A DNA stretch of 64,000 nt from Chromohalobacter canadensis (lineage in GTDB: Bacteria > Pseudomonadota > Gammaproteobacteria > Pseudomonadales > Halomonadaceae): the NCBI RefSeq assembly GCF_029544075.1, contig NZ_JAJQJH010000003.1:1-64000 (forward strand), read 5' to 3'. Under the pieces are notes generated by a model, which had not been told where the DNA came from, did no database searches, and saw nothing but the letters and a program-made list of their open reading frames with translations. The translations under genes were made by a program, and so were the position numbers. This document shows positions 9,402 through 18,195 of this stretch, in pieces (positions within the stretch are counted from its first letter, which is position 1; every line of letters starts with the position of its first letter).

Positions 9402-10241
9402 TCACGTTGACTCGGCGATGGCACCCTTGTCGATTCCCTCGAAAGCCTGCACGCGAATTCGGCTGTGCGTCTCTTCGGCGATCTTCTCCGCCAGCCATGC
9501 GGCGATATGTTCGATGGTCGTGGGCGTGGAGAGCAGATGGCAGCGCTCGCTGGGGAGTGTCAGATGAAAGCGCCCCTGATCGGCGCGATAGGCAACACTC
9601 AGCGTATCCAGAGACTCATCGCCTTGCGGCGCGAGATCTTCGTCGTGGATCAAGTAGGAGGCATCCAGTGACTGTGCCCATTGGCGCTCCAGTTCGGGAG
9701 CGCGTTGACCGTCCTGCCAGATATGCAGGCGCGAGCGGTGGCCGTGGGCGATACGCTGGCAATTGCCTGCATGGTGCTTGAGCCCATGGCTGTAAGTATA
9801 GGCAGCCGTCTCGATGTCTTCATCGCGCAAACGCAGGCGAATCGTCTCTACCTTGGCGGGTGGTCGACGGCTGAGTTCGGCGGAGAGGTGCGTGGCCAAT
9901 TGCTCTGGGGTGATCTCTGACCAGGGCAGCAAGGTAAAGCTTTGACGTGGGCCCCGAAGCTCCATGGGGTAGGGGAATTGCGTGCGCAGGCAGAGCCCCT
10001 CAGTGCAGTCGAATACCTGGATCCCTGGTGCTTCGGTCGGTACTAGCAAGGTATGGTCCAGGCCCTCGTCGAGCCGTGATTTGATCCAGGGTTTAACCTC
10101 TCCGAAGTCGAACAGCATGCCATCGGAGCCCAGCTCACCATCGAGTTCGGCATCGACATGCCAGCTGGCGCCCATCAGACCGTGTGTGGGCGACCACAGC
10201 GACGCGTCGATGTGAGTGAGGTGATTGACGAAAAGGGTCAT
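9402..10241 (-). CDS. 6-carboxytetrahydropterin synthase (QueD)-like, two-domain form
   Basis: Belongs to the PTPS/QueD family, which makes 6-carboxy-5,6,7,8-tetrahydropterin from 7,8-dihydroneopterin triphosphate on the way to queuosine. At 279 residues it is about twice the size of E. coli QueD (121). The N-terminal half shows a QueD-like segment (HGLMGASWHVDAEL, then FDFGEVK). The C-terminal half has a second one with the zinc-type motif CQRIAHGHRS. The start is the ATG at 10241, which overlaps the queE stop as TGATG, so translation is probably coupled. Its place after queC and queE supports the pathway role. Which half is catalytic cannot be decided here. Confidence 0.8.
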   Translation of the reverse strand: MTLFVNHLTHIDASLWSPTHGLMGASWHVDAELDGELGSDGMLFDFGEVKPWIKSRLDEGLDHTLLVPTEAPGIQVFDCTEGLCLRTQFPYPMELRGPRQSFTLLPWSEITPEQLATHLSAELSRRPPAKVETIRLRLRDEDIETAAYTYSHGLKHHAGNCQRIAHGHRSRLHIWQDGQRAPELERQWAQSLDASYLIHDEDLAPQGDESLDTLSVAYRADQGRFHLTLPSERCHLLSTPTTIEHIAAWLAEKIAEETHSRIRVQAFEGIDKGAIAEST

Positions 10242-10885
10242 CAGTCGATTCCCGCGATCTTGTGGGTTTGCAGCGCGAGGCGCCACTGCGGATGATCAAG
10301 GCAGTAGGCGACGGTGTCCCGCATGGTCGTACCTTGTCCGCCGCGTGGCGCGAGATCCATCGGCTGCAGGAAGAAATGCCTGAAGGCGAGATGCGTGAAA
10401 TGCTCGGGCATCGCATCAGACTGCGGAAACACCAGCTTCAGCTCATCGCCTTGAGTGATGCGTAACGTTGCGTCGCCTTTTGGGCTGACGCATAACCAAT
10501 CGATGCCGCCGGGCGGTGGGAGCGTGCCATTGGTCTCGACGGCGATCTCGAAACCTTGAGCATGCATGGCCTCGATAAGTGGGGTGTCAAGCTGGAGCAG
10601 CGGCTCGCCGCCGGTAAATACCACATAGGGCACGGCGGCCTCTTGCGCGTGAGGCCAGAGGCTCATGAGATGCGCCGCCAAAGCTTGGGCATTCTCGAAA
10701 CGTCCCCCGTTCTGCCCGTCGGTGCCGACGAAGTCGGTATCGCAAAAGCGGCAGTGGCTAGTGGCGCGGTCGCGTTCACGTCCCGACCAGAGGTTGCAGC
10801 CCGTGAAGCGGCAGAACACGCTCGCTCGCCCAGCGCGGGCGCCTTCGCCCTGGAGCGTATAGAAGGCTTCCTTGACGCTGTACAT
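10241..10885 (-). CDS. queE: 7-carboxy-7-deazaguanine synthase (radical SAM)
   Basis: Radical SAM enzyme converting 6-carboxytetrahydropterin to 7-carboxy-7-deazaguanine. The Fe-S motif is the CX14CX2C variant known for QueE, from CNLWSG to HCRFCDTDF, in place of the usual CX3CX2C. YVVFTGGEPLLQ supplies the SAM-binding GGEP. At 214 residues it has the family's length. The ATG overlaps the queC stop (TAATG), and the stop overlaps the next gene's ATG, giving a three-gene coupled unit. Confidence 0.95.
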   Translation of the reverse strand: MYSVKEAFYTLQGEGARAGRASVFCRFTGCNLWSGRERDRATSHCRFCDTDFVGTDGQNGGRFENAQALAAHLMSLWPHAQEAAVPYVVFTGGEPLLQLDTPLIEAMHAQGFEIAVETNGTLPPPGGIDWLCVSPKGDATLRITQGDELKLVFPQSDAMPEHFTHLAFRHFFLQPMDLAPRGGQGTTMRDTVAYCLDHPQWRLALQTHKIAGID

Positions 10886-11640
10886 TACGACATCTTCTCC
10901 GGTGCGGCATAGGTCAGGGGATCATCGACTCCCTGCTCGGCGAAGGCCGCCAGACGTTCTCGGCAGCTACCGCATTGTCCGCAGGCGTACTCGCCTCCCA
11001 GGTAGCAGGTCCAGGTCTTGGCGTAATCGAGTCCCATTACCAGACCGTCGGCCAGGATGGCGCGCTTGCTGGCGTGCAAATAGGGGGCGGCGACGCGTAC
11101 GGGATTGAAGTCGGCGATGGCCGCGACGTCATTCACCCGCTCGACGAATTCGGGACGGCAGTCGGGATACAGCACGTGATCGCCGCCGTGGGCGCCATAA
11201 AAGCAGACATTGGCCCCGATGTTGATGGCGTGACCGATGGCCAACGAGAGCAGGATCATGTTGCGATTGGGCACCACCGTGGCGGCCATGTTGTCGGCGT
11301 CGTAATCGCCTCCGGGCATGTCGCGATCGGCATCGGTAAGGGCGGAATTGCCGATCAGACCGTGAATGGCGCGAATGTCGACCACTTGATGGGCGACGCC
11401 CAGTTGCTGACAGACCCGGCTTGCGGTCTCGAGTTCACGCGAGTGACGCTGGCCGTAGTGGAACGACAAGGCGTGGACATCGAAGCCGGCCCGCAAGGCG
11501 CGATGCAGAACGGTATAGGAGTCCATTCCGCCGGAGTATATGACCACGGCCTTGGCGGTATCGTCGGGTGTGGTGAGCGCGGTCAGGGCGCTTGCCTCAG
11601 TGCCGGAGGGCTGAGGTGCATGGTGCGGTGTGTCGGTCAT
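10885..11640 (-). CDS. queC: 7-cyano-7-deazaguanine synthase
   Basis: ATP-dependent enzyme that turns 7-carboxy-7-deazaguanine into preQ0, the precursor of queuosine in tRNA. The N-type PP-loop SGGMDS is near residue 36, and a zinc site lies at CYLGG...CGQCGSC near the C-terminus. The ATG at 11640 gives 251 residues and has AGGA about ten bases upstream. A longer reading from the TTG at 11679 would start inside a hairpin and is less likely. It is the first gene of queC-queE-queD-like. Confidence 0.95.
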   Translation of the reverse strand: MTDTPHHAPQPSGTEASALTALTTPDDTAKAVVIYSGGMDSYTVLHRALRAGFDVHALSFHYGQRHSRELETASRVCQQLGVAHQVVDIRAIHGLIGNSALTDADRDMPGGDYDADNMAATVVPNRNMILLSLAIGHAINIGANVCFYGAHGGDHVLYPDCRPEFVERVNDVAAIADFNPVRVAAPYLHASKRAILADGLVMGLDYAKTWTCYLGGEYACGQCGSCRERLAAFAEQGVDDPLTYAAPEKMS

Positions 11641-11668
11641 GAGATTTGTCCTGAGCGGAGAATTTGTA

Positions 11669-11702
11669 GCCTCTCGCAAGTGTCGTGACTCTTGCGAGAG
11701 GC
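11669..11702 (-). promoter_or_regulatory. 12-bp perfect hairpin in the queC leader
   Basis: GCCTCTCGCAAG (11669-11680) is repeated in inverse as CTTGCGAGAGGC (11691-11702) around a 10-base loop, ending 28 bases before the queC start. No T-run follows on the minus strand, so it is not a standard terminator for ansA. It could be an attenuator, an mRNA stabiliser or a protein-binding site. It does not resemble a preQ1 riboswitch. Confidence 0.6.
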
Positions 11703-11772
11703 ACGCCCGGGATCCGGTCCGGACGAAGCGCGCACAGTGTAACCGGCGAACCCTTCACCGGCCAGCGTGGCA

Positions 11773-12810
11773 TCAAGCCAGTGCGCTGCGCTCGCCGCAT
11801 AACGAGGTCAGGAACTGGCGGCGGCGCTGGGCCTCGGGCAGCGATTGTGAGACCAGGTGGACGAGCTTGGTAAAGGCTGCTTCTGGCGTCATGTCGTCGC
11901 CAGCGAGCGCGCCGATATCCTTGAGCACATTGCCGCTGGCATATGTGCCTAGCGTCACGGGGCCGTGCGGGCATTGACTAATGACGGCAAGCAACATGCC
12001 ACGGCTGCTGGCGGTAGCCAGTTCGCCTGCCAGAGCGTTGTTTTCAGGAATATTACCGCTACCCCAACTTTCGAGAACGGCGCCATGTATCGTGTCGTCG
12101 TCGAGCAACTGCGCGATCTGGCGTGCCTTAATGCCAGGCCACAATGGCAGGCGTATGACCGCCGACGTGGGTGCCAAGTCGGGGAGCTCGAAGCGTGGCG
12201 CGCCAGCGGGTGAAAGACATCGCGCGGCATAGAGGACCGGCTCGTCATCGATGATCTCGCCCAGCAGCGGCCAGTTGGGGGTGTGAAAGGCATCGAACGC
12301 TTGAGTATCCCATTTGCGGGTGCGGCAGCCGCGCATGAGTTTGCCGCCGAAGGCGATGGCGACTTCAGTGAGATCCGTCCGAGCAGCGAAACGTAGCGCC
12401 GTTTCGACGTTGTCGAGTGCATCGCTGTGGGGCGCTTCCAGCGGTTTCTGCGCCCCCGTGACAACGACGGGTTTGCCTAGGCCCTGTAATTGGAAGGCTA
12501 GGCTCGAAGCCGACCACGCCAACGTATCGGTGCCATGCAGCACCACAAAGCCGGCGTAGTCCGCATAGCGGTCGGCAATGTCACGTGCCAGGCGTTGCCA
12601 GTCGGCGGGCGTGGCGCTGCTCGAGTCGATGGGCGTCGTGTATTCGAGCATTTCAAAAGGTGGTATGGCATCGCGCCGGTACGCTGCGAGGTGCGTGAAG
12701 GCTTGGCGCAGACGCGCCTCGAAGTCGCTACCGGGGCGAAGTCCTTGAGGCCCATCGAACATGCCGAGGGTGCCGCCGGCATAAAGGACGAGAACGGTGT
12801 TGGAAGTCAT
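11773..12810 (-). CDS. ansA: type I (cytoplasmic) L-asparaginase
   Basis: Hydrolyses L-asparagine to aspartate and ammonia. The 345-residue protein has no signal peptide, which fits AnsA rather than the secreted AnsB type. The first catalytic threonine is in YAGGTLGM near the N-terminus, and the second is in LHGTDTLAWSAS with the following conserved Lys in VTGAQKP. It lies 132 bases upstream of queC on the same strand. A functional link to the que genes is not evident. Confidence 0.9.
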   Translation of the reverse strand: MTSNTVLVLYAGGTLGMFDGPQGLRPGSDFEARLRQAFTHLAAYRRDAIPPFEMLEYTTPIDSSSATPADWQRLARDIADRYADYAGFVVLHGTDTLAWSASSLAFQLQGLGKPVVVTGAQKPLEAPHSDALDNVETALRFAARTDLTEVAIAFGGKLMRGCRTRKWDTQAFDAFHTPNWPLLGEIIDDEPVLYAARCLSPAGAPRFELPDLAPTSAVIRLPLWPGIKARQIAQLLDDDTIHGAVLESWGSGNIPENNALAGELATASSRGMLLAVISQCPHGPVTLGTYASGNVLKDIGALAGDDMTPEAAFTKLVHLVSQSLPEAQRRRQFLTSLCGERSALA

Positions 12811-12855
12811 GGTGTCACGGGTGTCCGGAAAGATATCGATATGGCGCGATGATAA

Positions 12856-13344
12856 CTAGTCGTCGTCTCGTGCGGCCAGTGACCACCCATCGGCGTTGCG
12901 CGATGGCGTTGTCGAGGCGCTCGGGGTGGTGGTCTTTTCGCGTATCACAGCGACGTCTTCATGGCTGACGAAGCGCAATTTGCCGTCGTTGCGCTGGGGG
13001 TGAGAAATCAGTGGGCCCTGGAAGCGCCAGCAACGCTCGGGGACCCAGGAAACGTGGTAACGACGACCGGCGTACTCGGCTTCACGGTCATCGATCAAGC
13101 GTAATTCGTCGCGTAGCGGTAGCCATGCGAAAAGATTGGAGTGCAAGACCTCGTGGTGCTCACCGATGCGCACTGGCCCCACGAAAGTGCCGCGGCCCAA
13201 TGCGCGTCGGCGACGCGACACTCGCTCCGTTCCCTCTGCCAGCCCCTTGCCGCAAAGATGCAAGGTCGTATCGTCGACTTGTTTGACGACCCAGATGGCA
13301 ATGCCTTGTTGGCGAGACAGGCGATCTTGCAACCACTCGAGCAT
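12856..13344 (-). CDS. hypothetical protein
   Basis: A 162-residue protein I do not recognise. The first 120 residues look like a compact mixed fold (many charged residues, no membrane segment, no signal peptide). The last 35 residues are low in complexity (TTTPSASTTPS) and probably disordered. It lies 45 bases upstream of ansA and 30 bases after the CBS-domain gene on the same strand, so it may be cotranscribed with them. Confidence 0.65.
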   Translation of the reverse strand: MLEWLQDRLSRQQGIAIWVVKQVDDTTLHLCGKGLAEGTERVSRRRRALGRGTFVGPVRIGEHHEVLHSNLFAWLPLRDELRLIDDREAEYAGRRYHVSWVPERCWRFQGPLISHPQRNDGKLRFVSHEDVAVIREKTTTPSASTTPSRNADGWSLAARDDD

Positions 13345-13374
13345 GCACAGCTCCTTCGACCGGTGGGGCGTGCG

Positions 13375-13989
13375 TTACAGATCGTGCCCGAGAATGACTT
13401 GGCAAATGGCGGCGAAGCTACGCGCTTCCGGTGGGTGATCGAGGTCGATCCCTAACGCCCGGCTGATATCTGAGGCCGACACCAAACCGCGTATGATCGG
13501 CCCCTCTTCTCCGGGCGCGGTAATCAGCAAGTGCTGGTCGCCGGATGCCTTGAGCGTCTCCACGAGATCTCCGACGCGTGCGGTTTCCAATTGTGCTAGT
13601 GACAGTGAGTGCAACTGCGCGCGCGGTGTCTGGATCATATCCACGGTGACTTCCTCGCGCGGCACGTCATGGTTCTGCATGGCGATGGTGATCTTGCGTC
13701 CTCCGACCAGTTCGCGGGCGTTGATGACACCGGTGAATCGCCCGTCCGAGCCCATCACCATGAGCAAGCGCACGCCTGCCTGCTTCATGGTGTTGAGGGC
13801 CTGTGAAATGGTATTGGAGGTCAAGATGGTCTGGGCGCGCTGAGTGCTGAAATCGGTCAAGAGCCGCGCCGCCGGGCTGTCTAGCGTCAGTTTGTGCTGG
13901 GTAGCGCGCGGCTGAGCGATGCCGGTGACGCTGTCGAGCTCCGACAGGGTCAGCGTGGAATAAAGGCGCGGGGAGGGAGATGTTGTCAT
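13375..13989 (-). CDS. CBS-domain pair protein
   Basis: A 204-residue protein whose central and C-terminal parts form a tandem CBS pair (about 58-115 and 120-185), with typical phrases VRLLMVMGSDGRFTGVINAREL and GDQHLLITAPG...IRGLVSASDISRALG. CBS pairs bind adenine nucleotides and act as energy or redox sensors. No catalytic or channel domain is attached, so it probably acts by binding partners. The first 50 residues resemble nothing I know. The ATG starts 73 bases after the upstream gene on the same strand. Confidence 0.85.
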   Translation of the reverse strand: MTTSPSPRLYSTLTLSELDSVTGIAQPRATQHKLTLDSPAARLLTDFSTQRAQTILTSNTISQALNTMKQAGVRLLMVMGSDGRFTGVINARELVGGRKITIAMQNHDVPREEVTVDMIQTPRAQLHSLSLAQLETARVGDLVETLKASGDQHLLITAPGEEGPIIRGLVSASDISRALGIDLDHPPEARSFAAICQVILGHDL

Positions 13990-14061
13990 GGTGAAGTGCC
14001 TCGCTTGCTGAGCCGCCAGGCCGTGTCGGCAATCGTGGGACGAGGCCTGGGCGACAAGGGT

Positions 14062-14562
14062 TCACATGTGTTGGCGAAGATCGCCACGTACACTGTCGAG
14101 AAACGTAATGAAATGGAGGTCTCTATCATCGTCCTGGCGGTCGATGCGGCACCCCATCTTCATGGTGCGTTTGACGAGAATTTCATCGTAAATATCCAGC
14201 GTGACCTTGAGCGCTGGCTTGTCGCCAGGTGTGAGGCTGCCATCTTCGAGTGTGAAACTTTCAAGCAGCGTCCCGCGTACGCGCGTAATACCGCCTTCTG
14301 AAAGCACGCGGCGTACGAAGAGCCAGCCTTCGCATGTCAGCCAGGTTTCATGGGGGCGCTGGCGTAGAAAGAGAGTACGGTAACAAGCGCCCTCGGAGGC
14401 ACCTTTTTCCGCCATGCTGCGGTAGCCCTCGGCGACACGCGACGCCATTGCGCCTGACTCGGCCAGTTTGCGCACGGCAGCGTTATGTTCGCGATGGAGC
14501 TGGTCTTGACGTTGAAAGCGTTGCCAGCGTGCGTAGTCGGCGAAAAGTGATGTCGAGTCCAT
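14062..14562 (-). CDS. hypothetical protein next to the flagellar cluster
   Basis: A 166-residue protein I do not recognise. The N-terminal 60 residues look helical and charged (YARWQRFQRQDQLHREHN), and the rest looks like a beta-rich domain with KVTLDIYDEILVKRTMKMG. It has no signal peptide, membrane segment or PilZ motif (RxxxR with D/NxSxxG was sought and not seen). AGGAG lies 16-12 bases before the ATG. It is transcribed divergently from fliD, 248 bases apart. Confidence 0.6.
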   Translation of the reverse strand: MDSTSLFADYARWQRFQRQDQLHREHNAAVRKLAESGAMASRVAEGYRSMAEKGASEGACYRTLFLRQRPHETWLTCEGWLFVRRVLSEGGITRVRGTLLESFTLEDGSLTPGDKPALKVTLDIYDEILVKRTMKMGCRIDRQDDDRDLHFITFLDSVRGDLRQHM

Positions 14563-14694
14563 CGTGGCTGTGGCTCCTGGGGTCTATTCGAATTGCCTAT
14601 CATGGCCCATCGAGGAGTGATATTGCCAGCGTCGACGGGCGTGCGAGACGCGTCGCCTTGCCTCAAGCCGTGCGAAATGATGACGAGTAAGGGC

Positions 14695-14721
14695 TAAAGT
14701 TTACGCCCCAGAGGCCGATGT
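14695..14721 (+). promoter_or_regulatory. FliA (sigma28) promoter of the fliD operon
   Basis: TAAAGTTT (14695-14702) is followed by exactly 11 bases and GCCGATGT (14714-14721), matching the class III flagellar consensus TAAAGTTT-N11-GCCGATAA in all but the last two bases. It lies 90 bases before fliD. Confidence 0.9.
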
Positions 14722-14810
14722 ATGAATAACGCTCGTAAAGTTAGTCTTTTCGGCGCTAGCGTCGACGAGCCTCATGGTAAAAAGATCAACCTATTCGCTG
14801 AGGGCATGTC

Positions 14811-16184
14811 ATGCCAACGATTACTTCCCTGGGGGTTGGCTCGGGGCTGGATTTGAGTGGCTTGCTGGACGAACTGGAAGAGGCCGAAAGCGCGAAGCTA
14901 GAGCCGATCACAGAACAGAAGAAAAGCTACGAAGCCAAGCTGTCAGCCTTTGGCCGCCTGGAAAGCGCACTGGATTCGCTGCGTGAGTCGGCGACTGCGC
15001 TCAATGATCCCGAGACCTTCCAAGCGCTGAGCAGCAAAATGCAGGGTGATGCCGTCAGCGTGTCGACCGATAATACGGCTGTCCCGGGGCGTTACCAGGT
15101 TGAAGTCAGCGCCTTGGCCCGGTCACAGACGCTTGCTTCTGTGGGATTTGCAACAGAGGCCGAGCTCGACATCGGCGAGCTTTCTTTCAACGTTGGCGAC
15201 GAGGCGTTTTCCATTACCCTCGACGATAGCAACAACACCTTGGAAGGCTTGCGGGACGCAATCAATGCAGAAGACGCCGGCATCAGCGCCTCGATTATCA
15301 ACGATGGCAGCGATACCCCGCAGCGTCTGGTGCTGACGGCCACCGAGACGGGCGAAGCGAATCAAATCGCGATCTCCTCCGCAGAGGCCGGGTTGCAGGC
15401 GGCGTTCGGTTTTGACGCCGCCGCCCCCGAGGCCAGCGACATGCGTCAAACGGTGGCCGCACAGGATGCACAGTTGAGCGTGAATGGTATCGCCATCACC
15501 AGTGCGTCGAACCATGTCGAGGGGGCGCTGCAAGGGGTGACCTTCGACCTGCAGGCGACCAATGCAGGCGAGTCGGATGCGCTGACGCTCAGTCGCGACG
15601 ACGGCGCGATCAAGGATTCCATCAATGATTTCGTCAAAGCCTACAATTCGCTGCAAGAGAGCATGTCGAGCTTGACGTCGTTTGATGCTGAGTCCGGAGT
15701 AGCAGGGGAGTTGCTCGGCAACTCCACCCTGCGAGGTGTGGAATCACAACTGCGCAATGCCATGGGGCATGTCGGGGACGGTGATTTTGCGTTGCTGTCC
15801 AACATGGGAATTTCCTTGGCGCTCGATGGAACGCTTGAGGTAGACGACGAGGCCTTGGACGAAGCGATCGAAGGCAATCTCGAAAGTGTCAGCGCGTTTT
15901 TCGTCGGCGATGAAGAAAGTGACGGATTCGCCGCCAGTCTGGACACGGTGTTGGGCAACCTGCTGGATGAGGGAGGAACGCTGGATACGGCTACCAGTGG
16001 TATCGATACCTCTATCGAACGTCTCGGCGAGCGTTATACCAGTATGCAAGCCTCCATTGATGCGACGGTAGATCGCTACCGCACACAATTCGCCGATCTG
16101 GACGCACTGGTATCGCAAATGAACTCGACGAGTTCTTATCTGACCCAGCAATTCGACAGCTTGAACGCACAAATGAACCAGTAG
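14811..16184 (+). CDS. fliD: flagellar filament cap protein FliD (hook-associated protein 2)
   Basis: FliD caps the growing filament and folds flagellin subunits into place. The 457-residue protein has the FliD N-terminal signature (ITSLGVGSGLDLSGLLDEL) and a C-terminal coiled-coil region ending QFDSLNAQMNQ, both needed for assembly into the pentameric cap. The middle is strongly acidic and variable, as expected for the exposed domains. GAGGG precedes the ATG, and a FliA promoter lies upstream, marking it as a late flagellar gene. It is followed at once by its companions fliS and fliT. Confidence 0.96.
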   Translation: MPTITSLGVGSGLDLSGLLDELEEAESAKLEPITEQKKSYEAKLSAFGRLESALDSLRESATALNDPETFQALSSKMQGDAVSVSTDNTAVPGRYQVEVSALARSQTLASVGFATEAELDIGELSFNVGDEAFSITLDDSNNTLEGLRDAINAEDAGISASIINDGSDTPQRLVLTATETGEANQIAISSAEAGLQAAFGFDAAAPEASDMRQTVAAQDAQLSVNGIAITSASNHVEGALQGVTFDLQATNAGESDALTLSRDDGAIKDSINDFVKAYNSLQESMSSLTSFDAESGVAGELLGNSTLRGVESQLRNAMGHVGDGDFALLSNMGISLALDGTLEVDDEALDEAIEGNLESVSAFFVGDEESDGFAASLDTVLGNLLDEGGTLDTATSGIDTSIERLGERYTSMQASIDATVDRYRTQFADLDALVSQMNSTSSYLTQQFDSLNAQMNQ

Positions 16185-16194
16185 GGGAACTATC

Positions 16195-16593
16195 ATGAAT
16201 ATGATGCGAGGCGCCCAGGCCTATGCCCGTGTTGGCGTCGAATCCGGGGTGATGTCGGCCAGTCCCCATCAGTTGATCGTGATGCTTTTCGACGGCGCGC
16301 AAGCCTCTATCCGGGCCGCTAAGATGCACATGGAGGATGGCAATATCTCTGCCAAGGGACAGGCAATTTCCAAGGCCTTGAATATCGTCAACAACGGGTT
16401 GGCGGCGGCGCTTGATCATGAGCGAGGCGGTGAACTCTCGGAGCGCTTGGGAAGTCTGTACGACTATATCGCGCGGTTACTGCTGAGAGCCAACTTGCGC
16501 AACGATCAAGCCGCGCTCGACGAGGCCGCGCATCTGTTGGAAGATATCGGTTCGGCCTGGCGCGAAATCGCCCCGCAAGTGGATGGATCGTGA
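16195..16593 (+). CDS. fliS: flagellin export chaperone FliS
   Basis: Binds the C-terminus of flagellin in the cytoplasm and delivers it to the export gate. The 132 residues are all-helical, with the family's opening region (MRGAQAYARVGVESGVMSA) and SPHQLIVMLFDGA. The start is 11 bases after the fliD stop. The stop lies two bases before the preferred fliT start. Confidence 0.96.
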   Translation: MNMMRGAQAYARVGVESGVMSASPHQLIVMLFDGAQASIRAAKMHMEDGNISAKGQAISKALNIVNNGLAAALDHERGGELSERLGSLYDYIARLLLRANLRNDQAALDEAAHLLEDIGSAWREIAPQVDGS

Positions 16594-16594
16594 C

Positions 16595-16978
16595 ATGAGC
16601 AAGGCGTCGGAGCGTCTGGACATCTATGAGAATATGCTCGAGCTTTCTCGGGCAATGCTCGAAAGCGCACGTCACCAAGAGTGGGATGCGCTGATCCAGC
16701 AGCGTGCCCGCTATGTGGCCGATGTCGAGACATTACGGCGCGCACCTCAAGGCGAACAGCTCAATGCGCAAGAGCGTCAGTATTGCGCACGCATGATCGA
16801 GGAAATTCTCGAGCACGATCACGCCATTCGTGACCAGCTCGATGCCCGCTGCGAGGAACTTACGCAATTGATCGGCAGCTCTCGGCGCCAACAAGCGGTG
16901 GTACGTGCCTATAATCAAGGGCAGGGCACGCTATCACAGCGCACGCGCCCCTCTCGGGGCACTGAAGGGCACACGTGA
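16595..16978 (+). CDS. fliT: flagellar export chaperone FliT
   Basis: FliT is the export chaperone for FliD and, in enterics, an antagonist of FlhDC. The 127-residue helical protein fits by length, charge pattern (YENMLELSRAMLESARHQEWDAL) and position between fliS and fliK. The chosen ATG follows the fliS stop as TGACATG; an in-frame ATG at 16583 would add four residues. Sequence conservation of FliT is low, so the name leans partly on context. Confidence 0.8.
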   Translation: MSKASERLDIYENMLELSRAMLESARHQEWDALIQQRARYVADVETLRRAPQGEQLNAQERQYCARMIEEILEHDHAIRDQLDARCEELTQLIGSSRRQQAVVRAYNQGQGTLSQRTRPSRGTEGHT

Positions 16979-18195
16979 GTAGCATCACGCCCATTATCGA
17001 CACGCTGCTCCATCAGGTGCTGGGACAGCGTATCGACGCGCCTCGAACGAGCGACCTGCCCGCACCGGTCAAGCCTGTGCTCTCTAGTAATGCCGTCGAA
17101 TCATTGACCCGTGAAGGCGGCGGTTTTCAGCAGCGAGGCTCCTCACAAGCCGAGTTCATCTCGGCGCGTGCCTCGGCGCTTCTCGAATCTGGCGTGTCTT
17201 CAGGCAAGGCGGGAGAGCATACGGCGACGACGCCCGGTTCATCCACGACGCATTTCAGTACCGCCGCGCGCACCATTGCCGATGTGCTGGCGCGTTTTCC
17301 CGCGCCGCCGTCATCGATTACCTCTCCGCAGCCGTTACTCCAGGAGGGAGAGGCGTCGCCGAGGCTTCTAGCGTCTCAGTTACAGCAAAATATTCAACAA
17401 AGTGGCGTGTTCTACGAGTCGCATCTGGCGCGTTGGCTGAAGGGCGAATGGTCGACGGCTGCGTTGGCGCGCGAACCGCAGATGGCGTTGGCGCCGCGTA
17501 TGTCGGCGGCAGCCGGTCTTGCCACGGCCGAAACGCCTCATGCGGCGCGTATGGGGGACGCGGGACCGCCCGCTTCACGTGCGGCTATGGCTGAGATGGC
17601 ATCACCGGTCACGTTGACTTCCTTGCGCCCCGCGACCGCTGTCAATCGTTTCGCCGAGGCGCCCTTGCTCGCTCAGCAAGGCGCTTCTCCTGAAGTGCTG
17701 TCGGCGCGCGGGGAAATGCTGGGGAGCGAGCGGCGCCATTCCCTGGCGAGTTCCGTCTTGCAGCAAATCGGTACGGATCAAAGCGATACCTTGCAGTCTG
17801 TTGTCCGCCATCAACTAGAGATGTTGGTGACGCCGACACTACGTTGGGAAGGCATGCTGTGGCCGGGCATCATGCTAGCCATGACCCTGCAGCAATGGTC
17901 GGGAGGCGACGGCCAGGATGCCGACGGCCAGGAGCAATCGCCGGGGCATGACACATCGCCCTGGCATAGTGAGATGAATATTTCCTTGCCGCATCTCGGT
18001 GATGTGCATATCGCCATGACGCTGCGTGCCGAACAGGCCTCGTTGTCGATCTCGGCGCCTGAAGGGACGGCGTTGGAGCGCCTTTCTGAACAGGCGTCGG
18101 CGTTGCATGAGCGCCTGGATGCCCTAGGGGTACAGGCAGTGATCGACGTGCATCGTACGCCTGACAACGACCCAAGTGAGGAGCGTCATGAATGA
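16975..18195 (+). CDS. fliK: flagellar hook-length control protein FliK
   Basis: FliK measures the hook and triggers the export switch in FlhB. The 406-residue protein has a long, Ala/Ser/Pro-rich, low-complexity N-terminal ruler region and a C-terminal Flg_hook domain (about 290-390) with INISLPHLGDVHIAM-type strands and a helical LERLSEQASALHERLDALG. The GTG start overlaps the fliT stop (GTGA). Being in the fliD operon next to an FlhB C-terminal homologue supports the assignment. Confidence 0.82.
   Translation: MSSITPIIDTLLHQVLGQRIDAPRTSDLPAPVKPVLSSNAVESLTREGGGFQQRGSSQAEFISARASALLESGVSSGKAGEHTATTPGSSTTHFSTAARTIADVLARFPAPPSSITSPQPLLQEGEASPRLLASQLQQNIQQSGVFYESHLARWLKGEWSTAALAREPQMALAPRMSAAAGLATAETPHAARMGDAGPPASRAAMAEMASPVTLTSLRPATAVNRFAEAPLLAQQGASPEVLSARGEMLGSERRHSLASSVLQQIGTDQSDTLQSVVRHQLEMLVTPTLRWEGMLWPGIMLAMTLQQWSGGDGQDADGQEQSPGHDTSPWHSEMNISLPHLGDVHIAMTLRAEQASLSISAPEGTALERLSEQASALHERLDALGVQAVIDVHRTPDNDPSEERHE

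Noticed and set aside
11641-11772. preQ1 riboswitch before queC
   Set aside because: Only a simple long hairpin is present; no short pseudoknot with an A-rich tail of the known preQ1 classes.
14722-14880. Short ORF starting just after the sigma28 -10 and overlapping the fliD start
   Set aside because: Its ATG lies one base after the -10, before the expected transcript start, and it has no ribosome-binding site.
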